In this document: positions 1-8,735 of the stretch, piece by piece
How positions within the stretch are numbered: the first letter of the stretch is position 1
Layout: each line of letters starts with the position of its first letter
Origin: Thermohalobaculum sp963822985
GTDB lineage: Bacteria; Pseudomonadota; Alphaproteobacteria; Rhodobacterales; Rhodobacteraceae
Length of the DNA stretch: 64,000 bases
Direction of reading: 5' to 3'
Assembly (NCBI GenBank): GCA_963822985.1
Contig: CAWGJU010000013.1
Location: forward strand, 62,001-126,000
Position numbers and translations under genes: made by a program
Notes under the pieces: model-generated
Seen by the model: the letters and a program-made list of their open reading frames with translations, nothing else
Told to the model about the DNA's origin: nothing
Database searches by the model: none

Positions 1-242
1 GGGCGATGGGCGGCTACCTCAAAGGCGTGCATCCGGTCTCGACGGGCATCGTCGTGCAGGCGCTGGCGCGGCCCGAATGGCTGGTCGAGATCGAGGCCAC
101 CGCGGTCATCCCGCAAACGCCGCTGCCCGCCGAGCTCGACCCGAACCGCGCCGTGGCGGCCGCCGAGGCCGGGGCGGAGGCGGCGATCCCGCGCGAGGAG
201 CCGCGCGCCCGGACGGTGGCGCCGCGGGAGACGGAGGAATGA
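1..242 (+). CDS. RidA (YjgF/YER057c) family protein, 3' end only
   Basis: Only the C-terminal part is present because the gene enters from the left edge. The residues GYLKGVHPVSTGIVV and the ending VEIEATAVIP are the typical last strand of RidA-type enamine/imine deaminases; the Glu of VEIEA lines the active-site cleft in the family. The family hydrolyses reactive 2-aminoacrylate-like imines. About 40 extra Ala/Glu-rich residues follow the usual RidA end, a longer tail than normal. An FAD amine-oxidase-type gene starts about 55 bases downstream on the same strand, and such enzymes release imines, so a shared pathway is plausible (inference). It could also be a RidA-like domain with another substrate. 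Confidence 0.8.
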   Translation, partial: AMGGYLKGVHPVSTGIVVQALARPEWLVEIEATAVIPQTPLPAELDPNRAVAAAEAGAEAAIPREEPRARTVAPRETEE

Positions 243-297
243 TCTGCCTCAGCATGGGCGAGCCGTTTCCATGGCCGTGCTTTCGCAGGGCCGCCGG

Positions 298-1365
298 ATG
301 AGTCGGGTCGCCGTCATCGGCGCCGGCGTGGTCGGCGCCGCGATCGCGCGGGCGCTGGCCGAGGCCGGGCATGCCGTGACCCTGATCGACCCGCGACCGG
401 GCGGCATTGCCTCGCGAGGCTCGTTCGCCTGGCTGAATGCCGCTTCGGCCGATGATGGCCACTACTGCCTCGTTCGCCAGCGCGCGCTGGCGCTCTGGCG
501 CCGGCTGGCGGGCGGGCGGGCGGACTGCCCCGTCGCCTTCCCGGGCATGCTGCTCTGGGACGAGCCACCGGGCGAACTCGACGCCATGGCGCGCAGGCTC
601 GGCGGGCTCGGGCATCCGGCCAAGCTCATCGACCGCACGACGATCGCCAGGCTGCAGCCGAATTTGAGCAGGCCGCCGGAAGCGGCCCTCTGGCTACCGA
701 CCGAGGGCCGGGCCGAGCCGCGCTCCATCGCCGACTGGTTCGCGCACGGCGCCGTCGAGGCCGGCGCGACGCTGTGCCCGGAACCCGTGACCGCCATATC
801 CGGCCGGGCCGGAGACTGGGGTCTTCGGCTCATCGACGAAAGCATCCCGGCGGACGAGATCGTCGTCGCCGCCGGCGCCGCTTCGCCGGCGCTGCTGGCC
901 GGGCGCGGGCACAGGCTGGCGCTGCGAACCGAGCCGGGGCTGCTGGTCCGCACCGAACCGGCGCCGTCCAAGATCGGCACCTTGCTCGGCAGCGCGGAGG
1001 TGCATTTCTGGCAGGCCGAGGACGGCACCGTACTCGCCGGCTCGGATTATGGCGGCCAGCAGCGCTTTGCCGATCCGGCGGCCGAGGCCAGGACCATTCT
1101 CGATGCCGTCGAGGCCCTGGTGCCCGGTCTGGGCCGGCTCGAGCCGGCCCAGGTCAAGGTCACCGACCGCCCGATGCTGCTGGACGACCGCCCCGCCATC
1201 GGTCGCGTCGGCGAGGGCCTCTGCGTTGCCGTCACGCATTCCGGCATGACGCTCGCACCCCTGATCGCCGAGGCGATTGTCGCCGAGATCGCCGGCGCCG
1301 CGTCGGACCCGATGCTGAAGCGCTACCGGCCGGACCGGCCGGCCGTCGCCGAGGTGGCGCGCTAG
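298..1365 (+). CDS. FAD-dependent oxidoreductase (DAO / D-amino acid oxidase fold)
   Basis: The protein begins with a Rossmann FAD-binding fingerprint, VAVIGAGVVGAAIARAL, at residues 4-20, followed by an acidic residue after the second strand (LIDP). It ends with the DAO-family signature around GRVGEGLCVAVTHSGMTLAP, where the flavin is closed in. About 355 residues fits D-amino-acid or glycine oxidase-like deaminases, which oxidise an amine to an imine and pass electrons to O2 or another acceptor. The substrate cannot be read from the sequence. An ATG nine codons upstream (271) is also possible; 298 is chosen because the FAD motif normally sits at the N-terminus. RidA upstream and the convergent amidase suggest amino-acid or amide catabolism. 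Confidence 0.85.
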   Translation: MSRVAVIGAGVVGAAIARALAEAGHAVTLIDPRPGGIASRGSFAWLNAASADDGHYCLVRQRALALWRRLAGGRADCPVAFPGMLLWDEPPGELDAMARRLGGLGHPAKLIDRTTIARLQPNLSRPPEAALWLPTEGRAEPRSIADWFAHGAVEAGATLCPEPVTAISGRAGDWGLRLIDESIPADEIVVAAGAASPALLAGRGHRLALRTEPGLLVRTEPAPSKIGTLLGSAEVHFWQAEDGTVLAGSDYGGQQRFADPAAEARTILDAVEALVPGLGRLEPAQVKVTDRPMLLDDRPAIGRVGEGLCVAVTHSGMTLAPLIAEAIVAEIAGAASDPMLKRYRPDRPAVAEVAR

Positions 1366-2783
1366 GCCCTGGCGAACAGCCGGTCGGCCATGACGCCGGC
1401 CTTGCGCTCGACCGCCTCGCAGGCGTCCAGGATCTGGTCCTCGCGAAAGCGGCGGCCGACGATCTGCACGCCTATCGGCAGGCCGTCGGCGAAATGCGCC
1501 GGCACGTTGCCGGCGGGCAGCCCCATATAGTTCATCGAATAGGAATAGAGCGCCGCACCCAGCACCTCGCGCACGCCCTCGATGCCGTCCTCGTCGCGGT
1601 TCCAACGGAAGGGCGGCGTCGGCAGGAAGGGCGTCAGCACCAGCGGGTGCTCGGCCATGAAGACCGCCCAGGCGCGGACGTATTTCGCCCGACGCGCCAT
1701 GCCGAGCAGCAGCTCGTGCCCGCGATAGGGCTCGAAGAGCTGCGTATAGCTGTCGAAGATCGCCCTGACGGTCGCCGAGCCGTGCGCCTCGATCTGCTCG
1801 CCCATCATCTCGAGCGTTTCGCCGAAAAGACACCGCGCGGCGTCCACGGCGCAGTCACGCAGGTGGGGCGGCTCGGCCTCGACGACCTCGTAGCCCGCGT
1901 CAGACAGCGCCGTGGCCGCGTTCTCCAGCGCCTGCGCCACCGCCGGGTGCAGCGGATACTCGAACGTGTTCCGCGTGAGCGCGACCTTCAGCGGCCCCGG
2001 CTCGGCCGGGCCCTCGAACGGCATCGGCACCTGCCAAGGGTCGCGCGGGTCGTAGGCGACCATGGCCCGGGTGGCGAGGCGGACATCCCTCACCTCGCGG
2101 CAGATGGCGCCCTGCACGGACATGATCTGCGACAGCGGCCCGCGCTCGGCCGGCGCCGAGGGATTCCAGGCCGGCGTTCGTCCCAGACCGGGCTTCACCG
2201 TCGCGGCGCCCGTGCAATAGGCGGGAAAGCGCAGCGAGCCGCCGATATCATTGCCGTGCGCGATGGCGCCCATGCCGGCCATCACCGCCGACGACGCCCC
2301 GCCGGAGGATCCGCCTGGCGAGATCTCCTCGTCCCAGGGGTTCAGCGTCCGGCCGTGCAGCTCGTTGGCCGTGGTGGCGCGAAAGCTGAACTCCGGCGTG
2401 TTCGTCCGGCCGATGATGATGGCGCCGGCAGCCTTGAGGTTGCGCACGATGGGCGCGTCGTCCGGCGCGATCACCTCGGCCCAGGCGGTGACCCCGTTCG
2501 TCGTCGCCCGCCCCTTCTGGTCGACGTTCACCTTCACCGTGACCGGCAGCCCGTGCAGCGGCCCGTCGGGCCCGCGCTCGGCCATCCGGCGGTCGGCCGC
2601 AGCAGCCTCGGCCATCGCCTGGTCGCCAAGGTCGTCCACCACCGCGTTGAGGCGCGGGTTCACCTCGCGCATCCGCTCGACGGCGGCGCCGACGGCCTCC
2701 TCGGCGCTGAAGGCGCCGTTGGCGATGGCTTCGGCGAGATCGCAGGCGCTGGCCTGCCAGAGCGGTTTGGCGCTGTCGAGCAT
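1362..2783 (-). CDS. Amidase signature family hydrolase
   Basis: This 473-residue protein carries the amidase signature. The Ser-cisSer-Lys triad is visible as Lys84 (VTVKVNVD), Ser159 (PGGSSGG) and Ser183 (GNDIGGSLRFPA), with the same spacing as in characterised family members. It hydrolyses a C-N amide bond in the cytoplasm. No GatB/GatC partner is nearby and the protein lacks GatA-specific context, so it is a free-standing amidase of unknown substrate. Its end overlaps the end of the oxidoreductase by 4 bases, so the two genes converge. There is no signal peptide. Confidence 0.88.
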   Translation of the reverse strand: MLDSAKPLWQASACDLAEAIANGAFSAEEAVGAAVERMREVNPRLNAVVDDLGDQAMAEAAAADRRMAERGPDGPLHGLPVTVKVNVDQKGRATTNGVTAWAEVIAPDDAPIVRNLKAAGAIIIGRTNTPEFSFRATTANELHGRTLNPWDEEISPGGSSGGASSAVMAGMGAIAHGNDIGGSLRFPAYCTGAATVKPGLGRTPAWNPSAPAERGPLSQIMSVQGAICREVRDVRLATRAMVAYDPRDPWQVPMPFEGPAEPGPLKVALTRNTFEYPLHPAVAQALENAATALSDAGYEVVEAEPPHLRDCAVDAARCLFGETLEMMGEQIEAHGSATVRAIFDSYTQLFEPYRGHELLLGMARRAKYVRAWAVFMAEHPLVLTPFLPTPPFRWNRDEDGIEGVREVLGAALYSYSMNYMGLPAGNVPAHFADGLPIGVQIVGRRFREDQILDACEAVERKAGVMADRLFARA

Positions 2784-2848
2784 CGGCGAGTTTCCCTATA
2801 TGCGTCCGCAGTATGGCGGCAGGCAGGCGGCGACGGTAGGGCGGACGG

Positions 2849-3862
2849 GTGAGACCAAACGCGCACGAGCTGTTGCGGCCCGAGGCCGGTGGCATCTTCT
2901 GCCCGCCCGGCGGCTTTCATATCGATCCCGCCCGCCCTGTCGAGCGGGCGATCGTCACGCATGGGCATGGCGACCACTGCCGGTCCGGCCACAAGGCGCT
3001 GCTCGCCACGCCCCAGACCGCCGCCATCGCCCTCGCCCGCTATGGCGACGACGCGTTCGGCACGGTGGAGGCGCTGGAGTACGGCCAGAAGCTGCGCGTC
3101 GGCGACGTCACCGTCACGCTGGTCCCCGCCGGCCACGTGCTCGGCTCGGCCCAGGCGGTGATCGAGGCTGGCGGCGCGCGCGCCGTCGTCTCGGGCGACT
3201 ACAAGCGCCGCGGAGACCCGACCTGCCGGCCGTTCGAGCTGGTCCCCTGCGACCTCTTCGTCACCGAGGCGACGTTCGGCCTGCCAGTCTTCCGTCATCC
3301 GCCGGTCGAGGAGGAAATCGGCCGCCTGCTCGCCTCGGTCCGCCGCTTTCCGGAGCGCACGCATGTCGTTGGCGCCTACGCCTTGGGCAAGGCGCAGCGG
3401 CTGATCGCCGAGCTGCACCGCGCCGGCTGGGACCGCCCGATCTGGCTGCACGGCGCGCTGATCAAGCTTTGCGAGACTTATGAGCGGCTCGGCATCGCGC
3501 TCGGGCCCCTCGAGCAGGCGACAGGCGCGCTGGCCGGGCAGCTGCGCGGCGAGATTGTGCTGGCGCCGCCGGGCGCGCTGAACGAGCGCTGGGTGCGCCG
3601 GATGCCGGACCCGCTGCCCGTCGCCGCCTCCGGATGGATGCGGGTGCGCCAGCGCGCCAAGCAGCGCGGCGCCGAGCTGGCGCTGGTGATCTCGGACCAT
3701 GCCGACTGGGACGAGCTGACGAGGACGGTGCGCGAGACCGGCGCCGGCGAGGTCTGGGTGACGCATGGCGCCGAGGAGGCGCTGATCCACTGGTGCCGGA
3801 CCCAGGGCATCCCGGCCCAGGCGCTCCACCTGGTCGGCCGCGGCGACGAGGACGAGACTTGA
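2849..3862 (+). CDS. Ligase-associated-type DNA exonuclease (metallo-beta-lactamase/beta-CASP)
   Basis: The 337-residue protein has the metallo-beta-lactamase metal motif THGHGDHC (His38, His40, Asp42, His43), then GHVLGSAQAV and SGDYKRRGDP, typical of beta-CASP nucleases related to the mRNA 3'-processing factor. It best matches the bacterial ligase-associated DNA exonuclease family, normally coded beside an ATP-dependent DNA ligase and a DEXH helicase. Neither partner is present here, which is unusual. The start is GTG. It diverges from the amidase gene with about 65 bases between. Function in DNA repair is inferred from family only. Confidence 0.8.
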   Translation: MRPNAHELLRPEAGGIFCPPGGFHIDPARPVERAIVTHGHGDHCRSGHKALLATPQTAAIALARYGDDAFGTVEALEYGQKLRVGDVTVTLVPAGHVLGSAQAVIEAGGARAVVSGDYKRRGDPTCRPFELVPCDLFVTEATFGLPVFRHPPVEEEIGRLLASVRRFPERTHVVGAYALGKAQRLIAELHRAGWDRPIWLHGALIKLCETYERLGIALGPLEQATGALAGQLRGEIVLAPPGALNERWVRRMPDPLPVAASGWMRVRQRAKQRGAELALVISDHADWDELTRTVRETGAGEVWVTHGAEEALIHWCRTQGIPAQALHLVGRGDEDET

Positions 3863-3910
3863 TGGCCGGGGGCTCGGCCAAAGCCTCGACCGGGGGCTCG
3901 ACAGGCGCGC

Positions 3911-3933
3911 GGCGCCGGCTCTAAACCGGCGCC
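3911..3933. terminator. Perfect GC hairpin after the exonuclease gene
   Basis: Inverted repeat GGCGCCGG (3911-3918), loop CTCTAAA, CCGGCGCC (3926-3933): an 8-bp perfect stem 49 bases past the exonuclease stop codon. No T-run follows, so it could be a Rho-type or weak intrinsic terminator. A direct repeat of the form ccgggggctcg lies just upstream. Confidence 0.4.
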
Positions 3934-4030
3934 CGATGGTTCTGTCCGCGCCATGTTCCAGCCCGATCTCGGCATTTGCTCCGGCCCTCGAAGGTCCGCC
4001 GGCCCGTCGGCACGATCACGGCAACACTCG

Positions 4031-4609
4031 ATGACGGCGCGCGCGTGGCAAAGAATGCTCAGCGGCCGTCGGCTCGACCTGCTCGACCCGTCGCCGCTCG
4101 ACATCGAAATCGAGGACATCGCGCATGGGCTCGCCCGCGTCGCACGCTGGAATGGCCAGACGCTGGGCGATCATCCCTTCAGCGTCGCCGAGCACTCGCT
4201 GCTGGTCGAGCGCCTGGTCGGCGTGCTGAAGCCGAAAGCAACGCCCTCCGACCGGCTGCACGCGCTGCTGCACGACGCGCCGGAATACGTCATCGGCGAC
4301 ATGATCTCGCCCTTCAAGGCGGCGCTCGGACTCGACTATCGTGCCTTCGAGGCGCGGCTTGCCCTGGCCGTTCGCATTCGCTTCAGCTTGCCGGAAGCCA
4401 ACGACGCCCTCGCCAGGCTGATCAAGCGCGCCGATCGAGCCAGCGCGTTCTTCGAGGCCGTGCAGCTCGCCGGATTCGACGAGCCAGAAGCGGCCCGCAT
4501 CTTTGGCCGCCCCCGCCTCCAGGGGGCGGCCGGGATCAGGCTCGCGGCGCGGCCGATCGAGATCGTGCAGCGTGCCTTCCTCGATCGATTCGTCGCGCTG
4601 TCCGGGTAG
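4031..4609 (+). CDS. HD-domain phosphohydrolase (YfbR-like)
   Basis: The 192-residue product opens with MTARAWQRMLSGRRLDLLDP and has the HD-domain metal ligands in order: His in FSVAEHSLLVE, the His-Asp pair in HALLHDAPE, and Asp in IKRADRASAF. Its length and layout fit the YfbR-like 5'-nucleotidase/phosphohydrolase group. The substrate is probably a nucleotide, but this is inference. The ATG at 4031 is preferred over an in-frame ATG 78 bases upstream because the family N-terminus begins here. It converges with the DUF992 gene, 3 bases away. Confidence 0.75.
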   Translation: MTARAWQRMLSGRRLDLLDPSPLDIEIEDIAHGLARVARWNGQTLGDHPFSVAEHSLLVERLVGVLKPKATPSDRLHALLHDAPEYVIGDMISPFKAALGLDYRAFEARLALAVRIRFSLPEANDALARLIKRADRASAFFEAVQLAGFDEPEAARIFGRPRLQGAAGIRLAARPIEIVQRAFLDRFVALSG

Positions 4610-4612
4610 AGG

Positions 4613-5083
4613 TCAGCCCGCCGCCTTCAGCTCGAACTGCTGGATGCCGGCCGAGGCGCCGACGCCGTCGATTCCAGAGACGGTGACCGGCTGCAGCGTG
4701 AACGAGTTGCCGCCGCCGCCGACAAGCACGCCGGCGCCGGCCCCGACGCCGACCGCGGCGCCCGCCTGCGCGCCATAATAGGTGCCCGACAGCGCGCCAG
4801 GGGCGTACTGGTCCTCGCTCGGCGCAATGACGCCCCAGACCATCGTCACGTCGTTCGTGATCGCCAGATCGAGGCCGATCTTGTCCACCTCGCCGACATA
4901 AGTCTCGCGCGCTTGGCCGTTCCCGCCCTCATAGACGCACTCGAACCGCGTCTCGCTGAACACGATGGCGTTGGTGGTGCCGGTCGAGTTGCAGGTCAGC
5001 GTGCCGATTTTGACATCAGCCGCCCCTGCCGTCCCGGCGCCGAGCGCGACCGCGAGCGGCAGAGCGTAGAGAATCGTTTTCAT
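4613..5083 (-). CDS. DUF992 family secreted protein
   Basis: A 156-residue protein with a clear Sec signal peptide (MKTILYALPLAVALGAGTAGA, cleavage after AGA, about residue 21). The mature part begins VKIGTLTCNSTG and holds two cysteines (TCN, FECVYEG) that could form a disulfide, as in DUF992 proteins common in Alphaproteobacteria. A glycine-rich segment (AAVGVGAGAGVLVGGGG) near the C-terminus is also a family feature. It is periplasmic and has no known function. It is a single gene between two plus-strand genes. Confidence 0.8.
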   Translation of the reverse strand: MKTILYALPLAVALGAGTAGAADVKIGTLTCNSTGTTNAIVFSETRFECVYEGGNGQARETYVGEVDKIGLDLAITNDVTMVWGVIAPSEDQYAPGALSGTYYGAQAGAAVGVGAGAGVLVGGGGNSFTLQPVTVSGIDGVGASAGIQQFELKAAG

Positions 5084-5200
5084 CGCTGGGTCCCTTTCAG
5101 CAAAAATCAGGTCGCAGCGCTCCCTCCTCTGCGCTACGCCTTGCGCTAACGTCCGAGGAACGATGCGCGTTCCGGAGCGGTCTCGCTGCGAGGGGGAACG

Positions 5201-6169
5201 ATGGATCTGAAACTTCTCGGCCGCACCGGCCTGCGCGTCTCACCGCTGTGCTTCGGGACGATGTCCTTCGGCGGCGACGCCGACGAGACCGAATCGGCCC
5301 GGCTCTATGCCGCCGTGCGCGATCGCGGCATCAACTTCCTCGACTGCGCCGACACCTACCAGAAGGGCCGGGCCGAGGAGATCCTGGGCCGCCTGATGGC
5401 GCACGAGCGCGACGAGCTGATCGTCACCACCAAGTGCCACCAGGCGATGGGGGCCGACCCGAACGCTCAAGGCTCGAACCGGCGTCACATCCTGCGCGCG
5501 GTCGAGGCTTCGCTGCGGCGTCTCGGCACCGACCGGATCGAGGTCCTGTTCATGCACCGCTGGGACGACACCGTGCCCGTGGACGAGACGTTGCGCGCGC
5601 TCGAGGACCTGGTGCGGTCGGGCAAGGTGCTGCATGTCGGCGTCTCGAACTGGTCGGCCTGGCAGACGGTGCTGGGCCTTGGCGTGGCCGATCGGCATGG
5701 CTGGTCGCCGATCGACGTCATCCAGCCGATGTACAGCCTCGTCAAACGGCAGGCCGAGGTCGAGATCCTGCCGCTGGCCCGCCACAAGGGACTCGGCGTC
5801 ATCACCTATTCGCCGCTGGGCGGCGGGCTGCTCAGCGGCAAATACACGGCCGGCGGGGCCAATGCCGGACGGATCGTCGAGAACAAGATGTATGCCCGGC
5901 GCTATGGCGACCCGCGCGTGCACGAGACGGCGCAGGCCTTCGCCGACCTGGCGGCCGCGCAGGGGGTGCACCCGGTGACGCTGGCCGTCGCCTGGGTGGC
6001 GGGCAACCCGGACGTGACGTGCCCGATCATCGGCGCGCGCTCGGTCGAGCAGCTCGCGCCGGCGCTCGGCGCGCTCGACTTCCAGTTGACGCCCGAGCTG
6101 CGCGCCGAGGTCGCCGCGCTCGCGCCCGCCCCGGCCTCGGCCACCGACCGCAGCGAGGAGACGCCGTAG
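5201..6169 (+). CDS. Aldo/keto reductase
   Basis: The 322-residue (alpha/beta)8-barrel protein shows the AKR active-site set: Asp and Tyr in FLDCADTY, Lys in IVTTKCH and His in LFMHRWD. The C-terminal NADP-binding region (ITYSPLGGGLLSGKY and PIIGARSVEQL) is intact. It reduces aldehydes or ketones with NAD(P)H; the group including YajO/Tas-like proteins is closest by eye, but the substrate is unknown. A strong ribosome site (gaggggg, 6 bases upstream) supports the ATG. Confidence 0.88.
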   Translation: MDLKLLGRTGLRVSPLCFGTMSFGGDADETESARLYAAVRDRGINFLDCADTYQKGRAEEILGRLMAHERDELIVTTKCHQAMGADPNAQGSNRRHILRAVEASLRRLGTDRIEVLFMHRWDDTVPVDETLRALEDLVRSGKVLHVGVSNWSAWQTVLGLGVADRHGWSPIDVIQPMYSLVKRQAEVEILPLARHKGLGVITYSPLGGGLLSGKYTAGGANAGRIVENKMYARRYGDPRVHETAQAFADLAAAQGVHPVTLAVAWVAGNPDVTCPIIGARSVEQLAPALGALDFQLTPELRAEVAALAPAPASATDRSEETP

Positions 6170-6178
6170 GCGGGTGCC

Positions 6179-6198
6179 AACCCTCCCTAAAGAGGGTT
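6179..6198. terminator. Bidirectional hairpin between convergent genes
   Basis: AACCCTC, loop CCTAAA, GAGGGTT forms a 7-bp perfect stem exactly in the 29-base gap between the convergent aldo/keto reductase and PPOX genes, followed on the plus strand by TCAATAAAG. Placement is ideal for a shared terminator; the T-tract is weak. Confidence 0.55.
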
Positions 6199-6804
6199 TC
6201 AATAAAGCATGGTGGCGTAGCGCTTGACCATCGCCTCGTCGTCCTCGTGCGGCACGTCCTCGCGTATGTGGTCGCGAATCATGTCGCTCATCACCGGGAC
6301 CGGTCGCTCGTCCGGCCAGCTGGCCGGCTCCCACAGGCGCGAGCGCAGCAGCGCCTTGGCGCAGTGCAGGAACGCCTCCTCGACCTCGAGGCGCAGCACG
6401 GTGATGGGCAATCGCCCGTTCATCCGGCAGCGCTCGAGCAGCTCGGGCTCGGCATGGATCGCGGCCCGGCCGTTCACCCGCAGCGTCTCGCGCACGCCAG
6501 GGATCAGGAAGATGGTCCCGACCCGCGGGTTCTTCAGGATGTTGAGGTAGCCGTCGATCCGATTGTTGCCGGGCCGGTCGCCGATCAGGATGTGGCGGTC
6601 GTCCTCGACGACGACGCTGCCGGCCGGATCACCCTTGGGCGAGACGTCCAGCCTTTCGCCATCCGTCGTCGCGACCAGCAGGAAGGGCGATGCGGCGATG
6701 AAGGCCCGGCAGTGCTCGTCGAGCCTGTCCAGCACCTTCTTCGCGGCCCGCGGATGCATCTCGCCATAGAGAGCGTGCAGCTCGGCCTCGTCAGTGATCG
6801 CCAT
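6199..6804 (-). CDS. Pyridoxamine 5'-phosphate oxidase-related FMN flavoprotein (PPOX fold)
   Basis: The 201-residue protein has the split-barrel flavin fold: SPFLLVATTDGERLDVSPKGDPAGSV is the FMN-binding strand pair, followed by LIGDRPGNNRIDGYLNILKNPRVGTIFLIPG. This arrangement is typical of the MSMEG_1061-like PPOX flavoproteins, not of the PdxH vitamin B6 enzyme, which has different substrate residues. The role is redox or detoxification of an unknown substrate. It lies just downstream of grpE on the same strand (33 bases), so it may be read through from the hrcA-grpE operon. Confidence 0.78.
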   Translation of the reverse strand: MAITDEAELHALYGEMHPRAAKKVLDRLDEHCRAFIAASPFLLVATTDGERLDVSPKGDPAGSVVVEDDRHILIGDRPGNNRIDGYLNILKNPRVGTIFLIPGVRETLRVNGRAAIHAEPELLERCRMNGRLPITVLRLEVEEAFLHCAKALLRSRLWEPASWPDERPVPVMSDMIRDHIREDVPHEDDEAMVKRYATMLY

Positions 6805-6837
6805 CCTGCCCCTCGTCCTGAAAGCTGCCCGTGATTG

Positions 6838-7578
6838 TCAGTGGACGTTGCCGCCGCCCTGCTCGCCCTCATTGCCTGGCCCGGCTTCGGTCTCGCCGGC
6901 CGACTGCGGCGCCGAGCCGGCACTGGCGACGCCCACCAAGGCCGGCCGCAGCAGCCTGTCGGCGATGACGAACCCGTCCTGCAGCACCTCGACGACCGTG
7001 CCGGGCTCCGCTCCCGGCACCGGCGCCTCGAACATCGCCTGGTGACGGTTCGGATCGAACTTCTCGCCCTTCTCGGGCGTGACCTTCTGGATCTTGTGCT
7101 TGGAGAAAGCGTTAAGCAGCTCGCGCTGGGTCAGCTCCATACCCTCGATGAACGAGGCATGGTCCGTCCGCAACTGCTCGTCGGCGGCCTTCATCGCACG
7201 CTCGAGATTGTCCCAGACGCTCAGCAGATCGCGCGCCAGCCGGGTCCCGCCATAGGCCTCGGCGTCGCGCCTGTCGCGATCGGCGCGGCGGCGGACGTTC
7301 TCGCCCTCGGCCAGCGCCCGGGTCCACTTGTCGCGCAGCTCGGCCACCTCGGCCTCGAGCGCGGCGATGCGCGCGCCCTCGGGCTCGATCTCGTGGCGCT
7401 CGATCTCGTCGCGCAGGCCCGGCACGAGGTCCTCGACACCGGGCCGCTCGCCCTGCGCGGAGCCCGCCCTCTCGCCATTGCCATCGTCGTGACCGGTATG
7501 GCCGGGTTGGCCGGATTGGCCCTGGCCTGGAAAGCCGACCTCCGGTTCTACCCGCTTCTTCTCCTGCATCATGTTCAC
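6838..7578 (-). CDS. grpE: Nucleotide exchange factor GrpE
   Basis: A 246-residue GrpE: a long charged coiled-coil region (ARIAALEAEVAELRDKWTRA then ENVRRRADRDRRDAEAYG) followed by the beta-domain signature around FDPNRHQAMFEAP and GTVVEVLQDGFVIADRLLRPALV. GrpE releases ADP from DnaK. The N-terminus has a Gly/Gln-rich tail of about 30 residues. Translation starts at GTG whose TG is shared with the hrcA stop (GTGA overlap), so GrpE synthesis is coupled to HrcA. ATG codons two and three codons later are alternatives. Confidence 0.93.
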   Translation of the reverse strand: MNMMQEKKRVEPEVGFPGQGQSGQPGHTGHDDGNGERAGSAQGERPGVEDLVPGLRDEIERHEIEPEGARIAALEAEVAELRDKWTRALAEGENVRRRADRDRRDAEAYGGTRLARDLLSVWDNLERAMKAADEQLRTDHASFIEGMELTQRELLNAFSKHKIQKVTPEKGEKFDPNRHQAMFEAPVPGAEPGTVVEVLQDGFVIADRLLRPALVGVASAGSAPQSAGETEAGPGNEGEQGGGNVH

Positions 7579-8651
7579 TCGCTGCTCTTATTGCTGCGCT
7601 CGCTGACCATCCGGCCAACCATGCGCGCGGTGTAATCGACGATCGGCACGATCCGGCCATAGTTCAGCCGCGTCGGACCGATGACGCCGATCGCGCCGAT
7701 GATTCGGCGGCTTCTATCGCGGTAGGCGGATATCACAAGGGACGAGCCCGACAGAGAGAACAGTTTGTTCTCCGAGCCGATGAAGACGCTGACCCCTTCG
7801 CCCTCCTCCGCTAGGTTTATCAACTGGGCAAGATCGCGCTTGCGTTCAAGGTCGTCGAAAAGCTGCCGGATACGATCGAAATCGACCTCGTCCTGCGTCT
7901 TGGCCAGCAGATGCGCCCGGCCCCGCACGATCAGCCGCTCCGGCGCCTGGCCGCCGTTCTCCCAGATGGCGAGCCCCTTCTCGACCAGCCCCGCCGCGAG
8001 CCGGTCGAGCTCCGAGCGCCGCGCCTCGATCTCGCGGGCGATGACCTCGCGCGCCTCGTTCAGCGTCCGCCCGCGCAGATGCGCGTTCAGGAAATTCACC
8101 GCCTCGCGCATCGCCGAGGGCGTCATGCCGGGCGGCGGGTCGAACAGCCGGTTCTCGACGCTGCCATCGTCCATCACCAGGACGGCGAGCGCCGAATCCC
8201 GGCTGATCGAGACGAACTCCAGGTGCCGGACGGGCGCATTCACCTTGGGCGCGAAGACCAGGCTGGCGCAGCGGCTGAGGCCCGACAGGATCTCGCCCGC
8301 CTGGTCGAGCACGGCGGGCAGCTCGCCCTCGATCGCCATCGAGGCCTCGATCTGGCGCCGCTCGTCGGCCGAGATGTCGCCGATCTCGAGCACGCCGTCG
8401 ACGAAAATGCGCAGCCCCAGCTCGGTCGGCACGCGCCCGGCGCTGATATGCGGGCTGTCGAGCAGGCCAAGCTGCTCCAGATCCTGCATGACGTTGCGGA
8501 TCGAGGCCGGAGACAGGCCCAAATCGACCATCTTGGAGAGCGTGCGCGAGCCGACCGGCTCGCCCGTCTCTAAATAGGTCTCGACCAGCCGTGCGAATAT
8601 CGAGCGGCTGCGCCCGTTCAGGTCGCTGAGTGTGGGTGTGGGATGTGCCAT
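7575..8651 (-). CDS. hrcA: Heat-inducible transcription repressor HrcA
   Basis: The 358-residue protein matches HrcA along its length: an N-terminal winged helix (SIFARLVETYLETGEPVGSRTLSK and SPASIRNVMQDLEQLGLL), the GRVPTELGLRIFVDG motif, and the C-terminal IGAIGVIGPTRLNYGRIVPIVDY signature. HrcA represses heat-shock operons by binding CIRCE operators with help from GroEL. The start MAHPTPTLSDLN is chosen over an in-frame upstream codon because it matches the family. No full CIRCE palindrome is visible upstream, so this operon may not be self-controlled. Confidence 0.94.
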   Translation of the reverse strand: MAHPTPTLSDLNGRSRSIFARLVETYLETGEPVGSRTLSKMVDLGLSPASIRNVMQDLEQLGLLDSPHISAGRVPTELGLRIFVDGVLEIGDISADERRQIEASMAIEGELPAVLDQAGEILSGLSRCASLVFAPKVNAPVRHLEFVSISRDSALAVLVMDDGSVENRLFDPPPGMTPSAMREAVNFLNAHLRGRTLNEAREVIAREIEARRSELDRLAAGLVEKGLAIWENGGQAPERLIVRGRAHLLAKTQDEVDFDRIRQLFDDLERKRDLAQLINLAEEGEGVSVFIGSENKLFSLSGSSLVISAYRDRSRRIIGAIGVIGPTRLNYGRIVPIVDYTARMVGRMVSERSNKSSE

Positions 8652-8735
8652 GAATGTCCGCCCGAACCGAGAGGTAGGCGCTGGGCGCAACCGCGTCAAT
8701 CGCCGCCCGGCACGATGAGTTGAGAGCAGAGTGCT

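Noticed and set aside
774..2852. Long plus-strand open frame of 692 codons over the oxidoreductase and amidase genes
   Set aside because: It is out of frame with or antisense to two well-supported genes, is arginine-rich low-complexity, and matches no family; such frames are common in high-GC DNA.
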